From NCBI RefSeq assembly GCF_014851675.1, contig NZ_JACVAE010000001.1, positions 1,612,001 to 1,676,000 of the forward strand: DNA of 64,000 nt, written 5' to 3'. Position numbers and translations under genes: made by a program. The notes under the pieces are model-generated. The model was not told the origin of the DNA. It ran no database searches and was given only the letters and a program-made list of their open reading frames with translations. Shown here piece by piece: positions 1 through 9,062 of this stretch; position 1 is the stretch's first letter; the number at the start of each line of letters is the position of its first letter. The DNA is from Rhizobium sp. ARZ01. GTDB taxonomy: Bacteria; Pseudomonadota; Alphaproteobacteria; Rhizobiales; Rhizobiaceae.

Positions 1-244
1 GCCCACGAACGGCATTCGACAGCCGGACATCCATCGTGACCTTCGGCAACGACACTGGCCGTCGGGTTGAACGGACCGCCTGCTTCAACTGCTGCCCGAC
101 CATCTTGACCACCGCCGGTGAAACGGAACCGTCGCCACCGACCGATACCTTACGGACATCCTTTAGCGTTTCGGCTCCGGCCGCAACAGACATCGCAAGT
201 ACCGCGAGCGCAGCGAGCGGCACACGAAGGAAAGACATCAGCAT
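1..244 (-). CDS. Exported protein, C-terminus cut off by window edge
   Basis: The reverse strand is open from an ATG at 244 to the window edge. It begins with a clear signal peptide: MLM, then a hydrophobic run rich in Ala, Val and Leu ending in VAAGA, giving probable cleavage before ETLKDVRK. The mature part that can be seen (VSVGGDGSVSPAVV, then KMVGQQLKQAVR) is soluble and polar. A second in-frame ATG at 238 (MSFLRV) is an equally possible start, and neither has a strong ribosome binding site. I do not recognise the family. The protein is probably periplasmic. The frame is favoured over overlapping alternatives because it has a coherent signal peptide. Confidence 0.5.
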   Translation of the reverse strand, partial: MLMSFLRVPLAALAVLAMSVAAGAETLKDVRKVSVGGDGSVSPAVVKMVGQQLKQAVRSTRRPVSLPKVTMDVRLSNAVRG

Positions 245-446
245 GAAATTTGAACCCGTATTCTGTGCAATCGCCATCAAGGCGAATCAGCCCCCTGATC
301 GGAACCGCATTGCACGGCGATGCGGGCCGAATCAATCCCATCCTTCTACGATGGTAAATTTCGAAGCTTGTAAGTCTTTGTTCTTGTGAATGCCGTGTCG
401 CAAAGCCCAGCGCCGTTCTCAGCGACACACACTGGCAGCGACGGAT

Positions 447-1235
447 TCAGCGAGGCCCCAGCATCGAAAAGACCTCGGCTGCGACTTCGAGTTCATGGCA
501 GCGAAGCTCGCGGCGGCGAAACGCCTCCTCGTCGGTGCCCCAGTGCTCGATCTGCCAGTCTTCGTCGATATGCGCGAGCTTCCACACCGTCTCGGCATCC
601 AGCCTGCCATGCGCGAAGGCGAGCGCGAGGATTGCAGACCCCGTCAGCGTCGTGACTGTGTGAATACAGGCGAGCGCAAGCGGTGAATCGAATTTCTCCA
701 ACGCTGCGGCAAAGGCCGCGATCGCCGGCGGCGGCTGCTCCTGGTGCATCACGCCTTCCGCAAGAATGAAGCGCGCACCGAGCGTCGCAGCGGCCCAGTC
801 CAGCACCGGATCCCAGCCCTCACGCTGGCGCTCGACAAGCCGCTCCGGGCTATCGGCGCGATAGCAGATCATGTCGGTGCCAGCGAAGCGGACAATCTCG
901 TCGAAAACGGCCTGCTGGTTGTCAGCCACCCCGTCGAGCGCGGTGTTGACGAGCCGAGTCACCGGCATTTTTGCTGGGTCGATTTCCTCGGCCTGCGCAT
1001 CCCACTCCGCCTTCAGCCGTTCCGCAAGCGCAGGTGACGCCACTGCAAGCGGCCGTTTGGCCGGGGTCCGCACCGCTCGCCCGTCAAGCAGAACGCCGTA
1101 GCCGTCACTGGTCTGGCCGATCGAAACGTCCTTGTAGAAACGCTTCGGCAGCGGCCGCTTCATCTGGATCTGCGCTCGGCGAACCGGATCCGGATCGCTC
1201 ATGGCATCGGAAAGATCGGAGAGAATGTCACGCAT
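447..1235 (-). CDS. ATP12-family F1-ATPase assembly chaperone
   Basis: A 262-residue protein of the Atp12 family, the chaperone that holds the F1-ATPase alpha subunit before it assembles with beta. The family occurs in mitochondria and alphaproteobacteria. Supporting segments are the N-terminal KRPLPKRFYKDV and VLLDGRAVRTPAKRPL, the middle PVTRLVNTALDGV and DMICYRADSPERLV, and the C-terminal VWKLAHIDEDWQIEHWG. The start at 1235 follows GGAG seven bases upstream and overlaps the end of the HAD gene by 8 bp. It is the last gene of a three-gene overlapping operon (pseudouridine synthase, HAD phosphatase, Atp12). A DUF1476 ATPase inhibitor lies elsewhere in the window at 41673-41987. Family assignment is firm; the function in this organism is inferred. 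Confidence 0.88.
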   Translation of the reverse strand: MRDILSDLSDAMSDPDPVRRAQIQMKRPLPKRFYKDVSIGQTSDGYGVLLDGRAVRTPAKRPLAVASPALAERLKAEWDAQAEEIDPAKMPVTRLVNTALDGVADNQQAVFDEIVRFAGTDMICYRADSPERLVERQREGWDPVLDWAAATLGARFILAEGVMHQEQPPPAIAAFAAALEKFDSPLALACIHTVTTLTGSAILALAFAHGRLDAETVWKLAHIDEDWQIEHWGTDEEAFRRRELRCHELEVAAEVFSMLGPR

Positions 1236-1893
1236 CGGATATCTCCAGCCACTCTAGTAGTTCGGCCGGCTCCCTTAAAATGTGGTCCGCTCCCGCCTCC
1301 AAGAGCTCGGGAACGCTCGCATAACCCCAGGCGACACCGACCGCCTGCGCGCCGGCCGCCTTGGCCATTTGCATATCGTAAATCGCATCGCCAATAACAA
1401 CCGTCCGGGCCGCATCGATCCCCGTTTCGGCGCAACATTCGGCGACCATCGCCGGGTGCGGCTTGGAGGGACAGTCATCCGCCGTGCGCGAAACAAAGAA
1501 GGTCCTGTCGAATCCATGCGCGAGACGGATGGCGTCAAGGCCGCGCCGCGACTTGCCGGTCACGGCCCCGAGCAGCATGTCGTCCTGTTGTTCCAGCCGG
1601 CGGATCAGGGCGTCAACTCCCGGAAACAGCGGCTCCTGGAATCCGGGCTCGGCCCGAACGCCCATAAAGATCTTCTTGTAGTGCGCCGTCATCGCCTGCG
1701 CTTCGTCGTCGACATGCGCCTTGCCCTGAAGACGGGCGATGGCGATATCGAGCGTCAAGCCGATGATGCTCTTGGTGGCCGGAAGTTCGATCCGCTGATG
1801 ACCGAAATCCTCGAAGGTCCGCGCCATGACCTCGTGGATCAGGCTGGCGCTGTCGACCAGCGTGCCGTCGCAATCGAAAAGAACCAGGCGCAT
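1228..1893 (-). CDS. HAD-family phosphatase (subfamily IA, phosphoglycolate phosphatase-like)
   Basis: About 221 residues. The HAD motif I, DCDGTLVDS, sits at the extreme N-terminus with the nucleophile Asp and general acid Asp two residues apart. Motif II is the Thr/Ser in GAVTGKSRRG, with a downstream Lys in SKPHPAM, and motif III/IV is VIGDAIYDMQMAKAAG. A helical cap lies between motifs I and II, as in subfamily IA. The chosen ATG at 1893 overlaps the upstream stop as TGATG, with GAGG seven bases before it; a TTG one codon earlier is also possible. Substrate cannot be read from sequence. Phosphoglycolate or a similar small phosphate ester is usual for the subfamily. It is translationally coupled to the pseudouridine synthase and Atp12 genes. 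Confidence 0.85.
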   Translation of the reverse strand: MRLVLFDCDGTLVDSASLIHEVMARTFEDFGHQRIELPATKSIIGLTLDIAIARLQGKAHVDDEAQAMTAHYKKIFMGVRAEPGFQEPLFPGVDALIRRLEQQDDMLLGAVTGKSRRGLDAIRLAHGFDRTFFVSRTADDCPSKPHPAMVAECCAETGIDAARTVVIGDAIYDMQMAKAAGAQAVGVAWGYASVPELLEAGADHILREPAELLEWLEISDA

Positions 1894-2885
1894 CAATCGT
1901 CCTCATCCATCGCGTTCTGGTCGAAGCCGAAGAGGTTCCAGGTCTGGACCATGTGCGGCGGCAGCGGCGCGGTCACCCGCAGACGCCCGCCGGACGGATG
2001 CGGAATGTCGATGTGACGGGCATGCAGGTGCAGCCGGTTCTGCACGCCGCCGGGGAAGTCCCAGTTGATGTCTGCATCGAAATACTTCGGGTCACCCAGA
2101 ATCGGATGACCGATATGGGCGGCGTGGACGCGCAATTGATGGGTGCGGCCTGTGTAGGGTTCCATCTCAAGCCATGCGAAATTCTGGCCGGCCTGCTCAA
2201 CGACGCGGTAGAACGAAACTGCATGGTCAGCGCCATCCTCACCGTGCTTGGCGATACGCATGCGGTCACCGTCCGGCGTCTGTTCTTTCACAAGCCAGGT
2301 TGAAATCTTGTCCTCGCGCTTGCGCGGCACACCCTTCACGATCGCCCAGTAGGTCTTTTTCGTGTCGCGCTCCCGGAAGGCAGCTGTGAGCTTCTGCGCA
2401 GCGCCGCGCGTGCGAGCGACGACCAGCACGCCGGAGGTATCGCGGTCGAGGCGGTGGACCAGGCGCGGCTTTTCACCCTTCTGGCTCGTCCAGGCCTCCA
2501 GCATCTTGTCGATGTGCCGCGTCACGCCCGAACCACCCTGCACGGCGATGCCGGCCGGCTTGTTCAGCACGAACACCTTGTCGTCTTCATGGAGAAGCAT
2601 GCGCGACAGCAGTTCGCCGTCGGGCGAATGCTTCAGGTCACGACTGGCGATCGGCCCGGACTTTGTCGCCTTGGAGTCGACGCCAATGGGCGGGATGCGC
2701 ACCGTCTGGCCCGGCTGGACGCGAGTGTCAGTCTTGGCGCGGCCGCCATCGACACGCACCTGCCCGGAACGCAATAGCTTCTGCAATTGGCCGAAGCCGA
2801 GCCCCGGATAATGGACCTTGAACCAGCGGTCGAGCCGCATGCCCGCTTCGTCCTGGTCCACCTGCCTGTGTTCGATACCTGCCAT
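1893..2885 (-). CDS. RluA-family large-subunit rRNA pseudouridine synthase (RluC-like)
   Basis: 330 residues. Residues about 15-75 form an S4 RNA-binding domain (GMRLDRWFKVHYP, LQKLLRSGQVRVDG). The catalytic domain carries the RluA signature HRLDRDTSG at residues 144-152, with Asp147 the expected catalytic residue. Later motifs LEMEPYTGRTHQLRVHAA and GHPILGDPKY are also typical. The enzyme isomerises specific uridines in 23S rRNA. The S4 plus catalytic architecture fits RluC or RluD better than RluA, and the exact target cannot be decided here. It is the first gene of the operon, and its stop overlaps the start of the HAD gene. Confidence 0.88.
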   Translation of the reverse strand: MAGIEHRQVDQDEAGMRLDRWFKVHYPGLGFGQLQKLLRSGQVRVDGGRAKTDTRVQPGQTVRIPPIGVDSKATKSGPIASRDLKHSPDGELLSRMLLHEDDKVFVLNKPAGIAVQGGSGVTRHIDKMLEAWTSQKGEKPRLVHRLDRDTSGVLVVARTRGAAQKLTAAFRERDTKKTYWAIVKGVPRKREDKISTWLVKEQTPDGDRMRIAKHGEDGADHAVSFYRVVEQAGQNFAWLEMEPYTGRTHQLRVHAAHIGHPILGDPKYFDADINWDFPGGVQNRLHLHARHIDIPHPSGGRLRVTAPLPPHMVQTWNLFGFDQNAMDEDD

Positions 2886-2958
2886 CTTCGCCTTCTCTTA
2901 ACTCAAGCGCCGTGCTTTAGCGCATGTTCCGGCAAAGGGGAAGTTGCAGGAAAGGTAA

Positions 2959-3195
2959 TCAAAAAGCCCGGAAAGTCAGCGTGGTCAGTGAACGGACGAT
3001 CCCGGGGATCACCGCGATATTGTCGTTGATGAACTTGCCGATGTCTTCCTCGCTTTCGACATAGACCTTCAAAAGCAGGTCGTAGTCGCCGCTGGTGGAA
3101 TAGAGTTCGGAGATCAGCTCGGTCGCATAAAGCGCATCGGCCACTTCATAGGTCTTGCCCGGAGCACACTGCAATTGCACGAAAATCGGTTTCAT
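2959..3195 (-). CDS. Stand-alone Lrp/AsnC ligand-binding domain protein
   Basis: 78 residues from an ATG at 3195, preceded by GGCGGAG. The whole protein is the Lrp/AsnC C-terminal (RAM) domain: MKPIFVQLQCAPGKTYEVA, then LYSTSGDYDLLLKVYV, then PGIVRSLTTLTFRAF. No helix-turn-helix is present. An upstream extension to 3297 is open but has no family character, so it was not used. Such short proteins form the same alpha/beta dimers as the effector domain of Lrp and may bind amino acids or act as modulators without binding DNA. It sits 73 bp upstream of the pseudouridine synthase on the same strand, but that gap suggests separate transcription. Confidence 0.8.
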   Translation of the reverse strand: MKPIFVQLQCAPGKTYEVADALYATELISELYSTSGDYDLLLKVYVESEEDIGKFINDNIAVIPGIVRSLTTLTFRAF

Positions 3196-3445
3196 TGGAC
3201 CACTCCGCCGCCCAAAAACGCGGCCCTTCCTCGTCTCGCCCGTCCATTGGGCGGTCACATGTCGGGCTTTATGGCGGAGTTCACCCGTCGGACGCAAGAG
3301 CGCTGCCCGGATTTGCAGTGACCGCGCATCCGCAGCGCCGCGTATCCGTTAAAATTTCACTAAACTGCAACCTTTGATATTAAGCTCAGCGAAACTCGCA
3401 ACTGTTAATGAGGCGTTATTGCACCAGAGAAGTTAGCAGATTTCC

Positions 3446-3757
3446 ATGACGCAGATCGTGACCGTATCGCCCACTACCGCTGCCTATGCATCGCAAGGCT
3501 ACAAGGCCACCACGCGCGCCAGTACCCTTTTCGAACAGAAGATCGAAGCCTGGAGCGAAGCAGCCAAAATCGACGGCGATGCCCGGGTGAAGGCCTACCT
3601 TACTCTGATCAAGCCGCCCGCGTTGGCACTTGCGCTTTTGACGATGAAGCGTCAGCCGGATGTGAGTGCAGAAGTCGCCGAACGTCGCTACGCCGAAAAT
3701 GCCGGCGATGCGCAGGGGATCGTAGAGCCGAACGCGATCAGACGGGCGGAGCGCTGA
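3446..3757 (+). CDS. Conserved-type hypothetical protein, 103 residues
   Basis: 103 residues starting MTQIVTVSPTTAAYASQGYK and ending in a charged tail. The middle (STLFEQKIEAWSEAAKIDGD, then KAYLTLIKPPALALALLTMK) is amphipathic and helical. There is no signal peptide, and no domain I can name. The ATG follows AGAAGTTAGCAG, a modest ribosome binding site. The gene is monocistronic: about 250 bp of non-coding DNA precede it and a clear intrinsic terminator follows at 3798-3821, which supports it as a real transcription unit. Function unknown. Confidence 0.65.
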   Translation: MTQIVTVSPTTAAYASQGYKATTRASTLFEQKIEAWSEAAKIDGDARVKAYLTLIKPPALALALLTMKRQPDVSAEVAERRYAENAGDAQGIVEPNAIRRAER

Positions 3758-3797
3758 TCGCTTAAACTATTTCGCCGGTACAATATTCTCTTTGCTA

Positions 3798-3821
3798 CGG
3801 CTCCTACCCGGGAGCCGTTTT
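3798..3821 (+). terminator. Intrinsic terminator
   Basis: CGGCTCC and GGAGCCG form a perfect 7-bp stem around a 6-base loop and are followed by TTTT. It ends the 3446-3757 gene and insulates the glycine riboswitch promoter downstream. Confidence 0.8.
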
Positions 3822-3891
3822 GCGTTTGGGTAACTGAAATTTTCTGCGCAAACTTGCGCGACAAATATTTGTTTGGCCGCGACGCAACGCT

Positions 3892-3920
3892 CTTGCCAAA
3901 ATCGCGCCGACGCCGTTATG
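3892..3920 (+). promoter_or_regulatory. Probable promoter of the gcv riboswitch transcript
   Basis: CTTGCC (3892-3897) and GTTATG (3915-3920) are separated by exactly 17 bp and resemble the rhizobial housekeeping pattern CTTGAC-N17-CTATAT. The predicted start near 3926 falls just before the first aptamer of the glycine riboswitch, which supports the assignment. Confidence 0.5.
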
Positions 3921-3927
3921 TGGCGAT

Positions 3928-4098
3928 GACCTCGCTGGGAGAAGCCGGCCGCCCGAAACGGGAAAGGCCGGTGCCGAAGGAGCAACCGCCCCGGAAACTC
4001 TCAGGCAAAAGGACCAGCAAGGTGCCAACAGGACTCTGGAGAGAGGCGTTCACGCGCCCGCCGAAGGGATAACAATCTCAGGCGAAGGGACAGAGGGG
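3928..4098 (+). promoter_or_regulatory. Tandem glycine riboswitch (two aptamers)
   Basis: Two successive glycine aptamer cores lie directly before gcvT. The first contains CTGGGAGA, then GCCGAAGGAGCAA and ACTCTCAGGCAAAAGGAC (about 3935-4017). The second contains ACTCTGGAGAGA, then GCCGAAGGGATAA and AATCTCAGGCGAAGGGACAG (about 4032-4093). A short linker joins them. These are the conserved P1-P3 junction sequences of the gcvT-type element. In known examples glycine binding turns expression of glycine cleavage on. The expression platform is probably the segment 4099-4173, which holds a CGCCGG/CCGGCG hairpin just before the ribosome binding site. Confidence 0.95.
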
Positions 4099-4120
4099 GC
4101 TCAGATGAGCGGCGTGCGAG

Positions 4121-4140
4121 CGCCGGAAGATGAGCCGGCG
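4121..4140 (+). promoter_or_regulatory. Leader hairpin between glycine riboswitch and gcvT
   Basis: CGCCGG (4121-4126) and CCGGCG (4135-4140) form a perfect 6-bp GC stem with an 8-base loop. It lies after the second aptamer and 21 bp before the GGAGGG that precedes the preferred gcvT start. It has no U-tract, so it is not a terminator. It may take part in the riboswitch's control of translation. Confidence 0.5.
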
Positions 4141-4173
4141 TGCGAAGCGCGCCACGAGACTGGAGGGCGCCTT

Positions 4174-5313
4174 TTGGACGATACGTCTGAGCTTAAGAAA
4201 ACCCCGTTGCACGATCTCAATGTTTCGCTCGGCGCCCGGATGGTGCCGTTTGCGGGTTACGAGATGCCTGTGCAATATCCCGCCGGCGTCATGAAGGAGC
4301 ACCTTCACACGCGCGCTGCCGCCGGGCTTTTCGACGTCTCCCACATGGGACAGGTGATCGTTCGCGCACGCTCCGGCGACAATGCCGACGCAGCCCGCGC
4401 GCTCGAGGCACTCGTACCGGTCGATGTGCTCGGCATTGCCGAAGGTCGGCAGCGCTATGCCCTCTTCACCAATGACGACGGCGGTATTCTCGACGACCTG
4501 ATGATCACCAATCGCGGCGATCATCTGTTCCTCGTCGTCAATGCCGGCTGCAAGGACGCGGACTTCGCGCATTTGCAAAAGCACCTCGGCGATACCTGTG
4601 AAGTCACGATGCTCACCGACCGGGCCTTGATCGCGCTACAGGGTCCGCGTGCTGAAACCGTGCTGGCCGAATTCTGGGCCGACATTACCGAGATGCGCTT
4701 CATGGACGTGCGCAGTTGCGACCTGCACGACTCCGAGTGCATTGTCTCCCGCTCTGGCTACACGGGTGAAGATGGTTTCGAGATCTCCATTCCGGCCGCG
4801 CAGGCGGAAACGGTCTGCCGCCGCCTGCTCGATCACCCTGACGTCCTGCCGATCGGCCTCGGTGCACGCGACTCGCTCCGCCTCGAAGCTGGTCTCTGCC
4901 TATACGGCAACGATATCGATACGACGACCACGCCGGTCGAGGCCGGCCTTGGCTGGGCAATCCAGAAGGCGCGTCGCGCCGGCGGCGACCGCGCTGGCGG
5001 CTTTCCGGGTGCCGATGTCATCCTCGCCCAGTTCGAAAATGGGACCGCGCGCCGCCGCGTCGGTCTCAAAATCGACGGCAAAGCACCGGTGCGCCCCCCT
5101 GCAAAGCTCTACTCCGACGCAGAAGGCAAGACGGAAGTCGGCCAGGTCACCTCCGGCGGCTTCGGCCCCAGCATCGAGAACCCTATCGCCATGGGTTATG
5201 TGCCGCCCGCGCTTGCCGCCCCCGGCACGCAATTGTTCGCAGACGTGCGCGGCAAATTTCTGCCGGTGACGGTAAGCGCCCTGCCCTTTGTTACAAACAC
5301 CTTCAAACGCTGA
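4174..5313 (+). CDS. gcvT: Glycine cleavage system T protein (aminomethyltransferase)
   Basis: GcvT transfers the methylene group from the aminomethyl-lipoyl H protein to tetrahydrofolate and releases ammonia. Motifs are [18 protein letters not shown], then [24 protein letters not shown] and [13 protein letters not shown], plus a C-terminal beta-barrel with [13 protein letters not shown] place the start at TTG 4174, which gives about 379 residues, close to the family length, with GGAGGG exactly six bases upstream. The upstream ATG at 4105 would add 23 residues that show no family character (GVRAPEDEPACEARHETGG) and would sit only a few bases after the riboswitch, inside a hairpin. The gene begins the gcvT-gcvH-gcvP operon under glycine riboswitch control. 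Confidence 0.93.
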   Translation: MDDTSELKKTPLHDLNVSLGARMVPFAGYEMPVQYPAGVMKEHLHTRAAAGLFDVSHMGQVIVRARSGDNADAARALEALVPVDVLGIAEGRQRYALFTNDDGGILDDLMITNRGDHLFLVVNAGCKDADFAHLQKHLGDTCEVTMLTDRALIALQGPRAETVLAEFWADITEMRFMDVRSCDLHDSECIVSRSGYTGEDGFEISIPAAQAETVCRRLLDHPDVLPIGLGARDSLRLEAGLCLYGNDIDTTTTPVEAGLGWAIQKARRAGGDRAGGFPGADVILAQFENGTARRRVGLKIDGKAPVRPPAKLYSDAEGKTEVGQVTSGGFGPSIENPIAMGYVPPALAAPGTQLFADVRGKFLPVTVSALPFVTNTFKR

Positions 5314-5329
5314 CCAGAAAGGCCCGCAT

Positions 5330-5692
5330 ATGTTGAAATTTACCGCAGAGCACGAGTGGCTGAAGATCGACGGCGACGTCGCGACCGTCGGCATCACGAC
5401 CCATGCCGCCGAGCAGCTCGGCGACCTCGTCTTCGTCGAACTTCCCGAGGTCGGTGGCTCTTTTGCGAAAGGCGGCGATGCCGCAACCGTCGAATCCGTC
5501 AAGGCAGCCTCCGACGTCTACTGTCCGCTCGACGGCGAGATCGTGGAAGTCAATCAGGCGATTGTCGACGATCCGTCGCTCGTCAACAGCGATCCTCAGG
5601 GCGCCGGTTGGTTCTTCAAGCTGAAGCTCGCCAACAAGGCCGACGCTGACGGGCTTCTCGACGAAGCCGCCTACAAGGAGCTTGTCGGCTGA
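5330..5692 (+). CDS. gcvH: Glycine cleavage system H protein (lipoyl carrier)
   Basis: 120 residues beginning [16 protein letters not shown]. The lipoyl-lysine is Lys58 in the motif [30 protein letters not shown] and [10 protein letters not shown] complete the hybrid beta-barrel signature. H protein shuttles the aminomethyl group from P protein to T protein. It lies 16 bp after gcvT with AGAAAGG as ribosome binding site, and its stop codon overlaps the gcvP start (TGATG). Confidence 0.96.
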   Translation: MLKFTAEHEWLKIDGDVATVGITTHAAEQLGDLVFVELPEVGGSFAKGGDAATVESVKAASDVYCPLDGEIVEVNQAIVDDPSLVNSDPQGAGWFFKLKLANKADADGLLDEAAYKELVG

Positions 5693-8553
5693 TGAATCTC
5701 CCCAAGGATTTCACCTTCACCGATTACCAGCCCTACGACTTCGCCAACCGTCGACACATCGGCCCCTCGCCGAAGGAGATGGAGGAAATGCTGAAGGCCG
5801 TGGGATACCCCAGCCTGGACGCATTGATCGACGACACTGTGCCTGCGTCCATTCGCCAGACCAAGGCGCTGGACTGGGGCGCACCGATGACCGAGCGCGA
5901 GGCGCTCGACAAGCTGCGCGAGACGGCGAACAAGAACCAGAAGCTCGTTTCCCTCATCGGACAGGGCTACTACGGCACCATCACGCCGCCGGTCATTCAG
6001 CGCAACATCCTGGAAAACCCCGCCTGGTACACCGCCTACACGCCCTACCAGCCGGAGATCAGCCAGGGGCGCCTCGAAGCGCTCCTCAACTACCAGACGA
6101 TGGTCTGCGACCTGACCGGCCTCGACGTCGCGAACGCTTCTCTGCTCGACGAAGCGACTGCTGCAGCCGAGGCAATGGCCATGGCGCAGCGCGTGGCGAA
6201 GTCCAAGGCGAACGCCTTCTTCGTCGACGAGAACTGCCACCCGCAGACGATCGCGCTGCTGAAGACCCGATCCGAGCCGCTCGGCTGGAACATCATCGTC
6301 GGCGACCCCTTCACCGATCTTGATCCCGTCGATGTGTTCGGAGCGATCTTCCAATATCCGGGCACCTATGGGCACGTCCGCGATTTCAGCGGCCTGATCG
6401 CGCGGCTGCACCAGACTGGCGCCATTGCCGTGATGGCGGCCGATCCGCTGGCGCTTGCCCTCTTGAAATCGCCCGGCGACATGGATGCGGACATCGCCAT
6501 CGGCTCGACCCAGCGCTTTGGCGTGCCGGTTGGCTACGGCGGGCCGCATGCGGCGTATATGGCCGTCAAGGACGCCTACAAACGCAACATGCCGGGCCGT
6601 CTTGTCGGCGTTTCCGTCGACGCCCGCGGCAACCGCGCCTACCGCCTGTCGCTGCAAACGCGCGAACAGCATATCCGCCGCGAAAAGGCGACGTCGAACA
6701 TCTGCACCGCGCAGGTTCTGCTCGCCGTCATGGCCTCCATGTACGCGGTCTTCCATGGACCACAAGGCATCAAGGCGATTTCGCAGAGCGTGCACCAGAA
6801 GACCGTGCGCCTCGCCATGGGCCTCGAAAAGCTCGGCTACACCGTCGAGCCGGAAGTGTTCTTCGACACGATCACCGTGCATGTCGGCAAGTTGCAGGGC
6901 ATCATCCTGAAGACGGCCGTCGCGGAAGAGGTGAACCTGCGCAAGATCGGCGACGACCGCATCGGCATCAGCCTCGACGAGCGGTCGCGGCCGGTGACGC
7001 TGGAAGCTGTCTGGCGTGCGTTCGGCGGTGATTTCAAGGTTTCGGACTTCGAGCCTGGTTACCGCCTGCCGTCGAACCTCTTGCGCACCAGCGCCTACCT
7101 GACCCACCCGATCTTCCACATGAACCGCGCGGAAAGCGAGATGACCCGCTACATCCGCCGGCTGTCGGACCGCGACTTGGCGCTCGACCGTTCGATGATC
7201 CCACTCGGCTCCTGCACGATGAAGCTGAACGCTACCGCCGAGATGCTGCCGATCACCTGGCCGGAATTCTCGGAGATCCACCCCTTCGTGCCGGCCGACC
7301 AGGCGGAAGGCTATCGCGAACTGATCGACGACCTGTCGGCCAAGCTCTGCGCGGTGACCGGCTACGATGCGATTTCCATGCAGCCGAACTCGGGTGCACA
7401 GGGCGAGTATGCCGGCCTGCTGACGATCCGCGACTACCACATCGCGAACGGCAATACGCATCGCGACGTCTGCCTGATCCCGACCTCGGCGCACGGCACC
7501 AATCCAGCCTCCGCGCAGATGGCCGGCATGAGGGTCGTCGTCGTCAAGGTGAGCGATAACGGCGACATCGACATGGATGATTTCCGTGCGAAAGCAGAGC
7601 AGTACGGAGAAAATCTCTCGTGCTGCATGATCACCTACCCCTCGACGCACGGCGTGTTCGAGGAGAACGTGCGCGAGGTCTGCGAACTGGTCCATAAGCA
7701 CGGCGGCCAGGTCTATCTCGACGGCGCCAACATGAACGCCATGGTCGGGCTTGCCCGCCCGGGCGACATCGGCTCCGACGTCAGCCACTTGAACCTGCAC
7801 AAGACCTTCTGCATCCCGCATGGCGGCGGCGGCCCGGGCATGGGGCCGATCGGCGTGAAGGCGCATCTGGCGCCCTTCCTGCCGAAGGACCCGCGCACCG
7901 GCGAAGCCGGCGCCGTTTCGGCCGCCCCCTTCGGCTCGGCCTCGATCCTGCCGATCTCCTGGAGCTACTGCCTGATGATGGGCGGCGAAGGGCTGACCCA
8001 GGCAACGAAGGTGGCGATCCTCAACGCCAACTATATCGCCGCACGGCTGAAGGGCGCCTATGACGTGCTCTACAAGTCGGCCAAGGGACGCGTCGCGCAC
8101 GAGTGCATCGTCGACACGCGCCCGCTGGTCGACAGCGCCGGCGTTACGGTGGACGATGTTGCCAAGCGCCTGATCGACAGCGGCTTCCACGCCCCGACCA
8201 TGAGCTGGCCGGTGGCGGGAACGCTGATGATCGAGCCGACCGAATCGGAGACGAAGGCCGAGCTCGACCGCTTCTGCGATGCGATGCTGGCGATCCGCGA
8301 GGAAGCCCGCGCCATTGAGGAAGGGCGGATGGACAAGGTCAACAACCCGCTGAAGAACGCCCCGCATACCGTCGAAGATCTCGTCGGCGAATGGGACCGG
8401 CCCTACACGCGCGAGCAGGCCTGCTACCCGCCGGGCGCGTTCCGGGTCGACAAGTACTGGTCGCCCGTCAACCGCGTTGACAACGTCTATGGTGACCGCA
8501 ACCTCGTCTGCTCCTGCCCTCCGCTGGAGGACTACGCAGAGGCTGCCGAGTAA
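5692..8553 (+). CDS. gcvP: Glycine dehydrogenase (decarboxylating), P protein
   Basis: A 953-residue, single-chain P protein (the alpha2 type, not the split gcvPA/gcvPB). It decarboxylates glycine with pyridoxal phosphate and passes the aminomethyl group to lipoyl-GcvH. The N-terminal half shows [28 protein letters not shown] and [14 protein letters not shown]. The C-terminal half carries the PLP Lys704 in [20 protein letters not shown]. The PLP-domain segments [14 protein letters not shown] and [12 protein letters not shown] are also intact. It is translationally coupled to gcvH, and the operon ends at a strong terminator 17 bp downstream. Confidence 0.97.
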   Translation: MNLPKDFTFTDYQPYDFANRRHIGPSPKEMEEMLKAVGYPSLDALIDDTVPASIRQTKALDWGAPMTEREALDKLRETANKNQKLVSLIGQGYYGTITPPVIQRNILENPAWYTAYTPYQPEISQGRLEALLNYQTMVCDLTGLDVANASLLDEATAAAEAMAMAQRVAKSKANAFFVDENCHPQTIALLKTRSEPLGWNIIVGDPFTDLDPVDVFGAIFQYPGTYGHVRDFSGLIARLHQTGAIAVMAADPLALALLKSPGDMDADIAIGSTQRFGVPVGYGGPHAAYMAVKDAYKRNMPGRLVGVSVDARGNRAYRLSLQTREQHIRREKATSNICTAQVLLAVMASMYAVFHGPQGIKAISQSVHQKTVRLAMGLEKLGYTVEPEVFFDTITVHVGKLQGIILKTAVAEEVNLRKIGDDRIGISLDERSRPVTLEAVWRAFGGDFKVSDFEPGYRLPSNLLRTSAYLTHPIFHMNRAESEMTRYIRRLSDRDLALDRSMIPLGSCTMKLNATAEMLPITWPEFSEIHPFVPADQAEGYRELIDDLSAKLCAVTGYDAISMQPNSGAQGEYAGLLTIRDYHIANGNTHRDVCLIPTSAHGTNPASAQMAGMRVVVVKVSDNGDIDMDDFRAKAEQYGENLSCCMITYPSTHGVFEENVREVCELVHKHGGQVYLDGANMNAMVGLARPGDIGSDVSHLNLHKTFCIPHGGGGPGMGPIGVKAHLAPFLPKDPRTGEAGAVSAAPFGSASILPISWSYCLMMGGEGLTQATKVAILNANYIAARLKGAYDVLYKSAKGRVAHECIVDTRPLVDSAGVTVDDVAKRLIDSGFHAPTMSWPVAGTLMIEPTESETKAELDRFCDAMLAIREEARAIEEGRMDKVNNPLKNAPHTVEDLVGEWDRPYTREQACYPPGAFRVDKYWSPVNRVDNVYGDRNLVCSCPPLEDYAEAAE

Positions 8554-8569
8554 GGCTGAAGACAAAGAG

Positions 8570-8595
8570 CCCCGGCCCGAAAGGCCGGGGTTTTT
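8570..8595 (+). terminator. Intrinsic terminator of the gcvTHP operon
   Basis: CCCCGGCC and GGCCGGGG form a perfect 8-bp GC stem with a 5-base CGAAA loop, followed by TTTTT. A textbook rho-independent terminator just after the gcvP stop. Confidence 0.95.
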
Positions 8596-8656
8596 CATGC
8601 CGAGGGCATAGGTCAACGACCCTTGCCGTAACAGCGAACACCGTGCAGAGGCTGAA

Positions 8657-9058
8657 ATGCGCTTAAATCAGGTTACGGTGACGATGCCAGATCTGGATGC
8701 CGGCTGGTCATTCTACAGTGCCCTCGGTCTCGTGCCGATTGTCGATTCCCGACCGCGTTATGCGCGATTCGTTTGCCCGGATGGCGACAGCACTTTCTCC
8801 CTGCATCAGGGGGACAACGGCGGCGGCGGCACCACCGTATACTTCGAATGCGATGATATCGACGAGACGGTGCGCAGACTGACCGGGTTGGGGATCAGTT
8901 TTGCGACACCGCTTGAGGAGAAAAGCTGGTTGTGGCGCGAAGCCGAACTGTTCGACCCGGGCGGCAATCGAATTGTGCTCTATTTTGCAGGAGCCAACCG
9001 GATCAATCCGCCCTGGCGCATATCCCCGCCTGATACGGCGCGCACTCCCGCGGAATGA
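8657..9058 (+). CDS. VOC (glyoxalase/bleomycin-resistance) family protein
   Basis: 133 residues forming one VOC fold made of two beta-alpha-beta-beta-beta units. The first is MRLNQVTVTMPDLDAGWSFY. The second is TTVYFECDDIDETVRRLTG, ending with LFDPGGNRIVLYFAG. The acidic and metal-ligand-like positions (ECDD, FDPGGN) are present, but no specific substrate can be read; members include lyases, dioxygenases and resistance proteins. The start follows GAGGCTGAA. It is convergent with the histidine kinase, with only 4 bp between the stop codons. Confidence 0.8.
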   Translation: MRLNQVTVTMPDLDAGWSFYSALGLVPIVDSRPRYARFVCPDGDSTFSLHQGDNGGGGTTVYFECDDIDETVRRLTGLGISFATPLEEKSWLWREAELFDPGGNRIVLYFAGANRINPPWRISPPDTARTPAE

Positions 9059-9062
9059 GGCT

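Noticed and set aside
150..428. 92-codon minus-strand frame near the left edge
   Set aside because: Overlaps the exported-protein frame in another register and lacks a signal peptide or family features.
5671..8616. 981-codon open frame on the strand opposite gcvP
   Set aside because: Antisense shadow of a clear, complete gcvP; the translation is rich in His, Arg, Asp and Val as expected from reading GC-rich codons backwards, with no domain.
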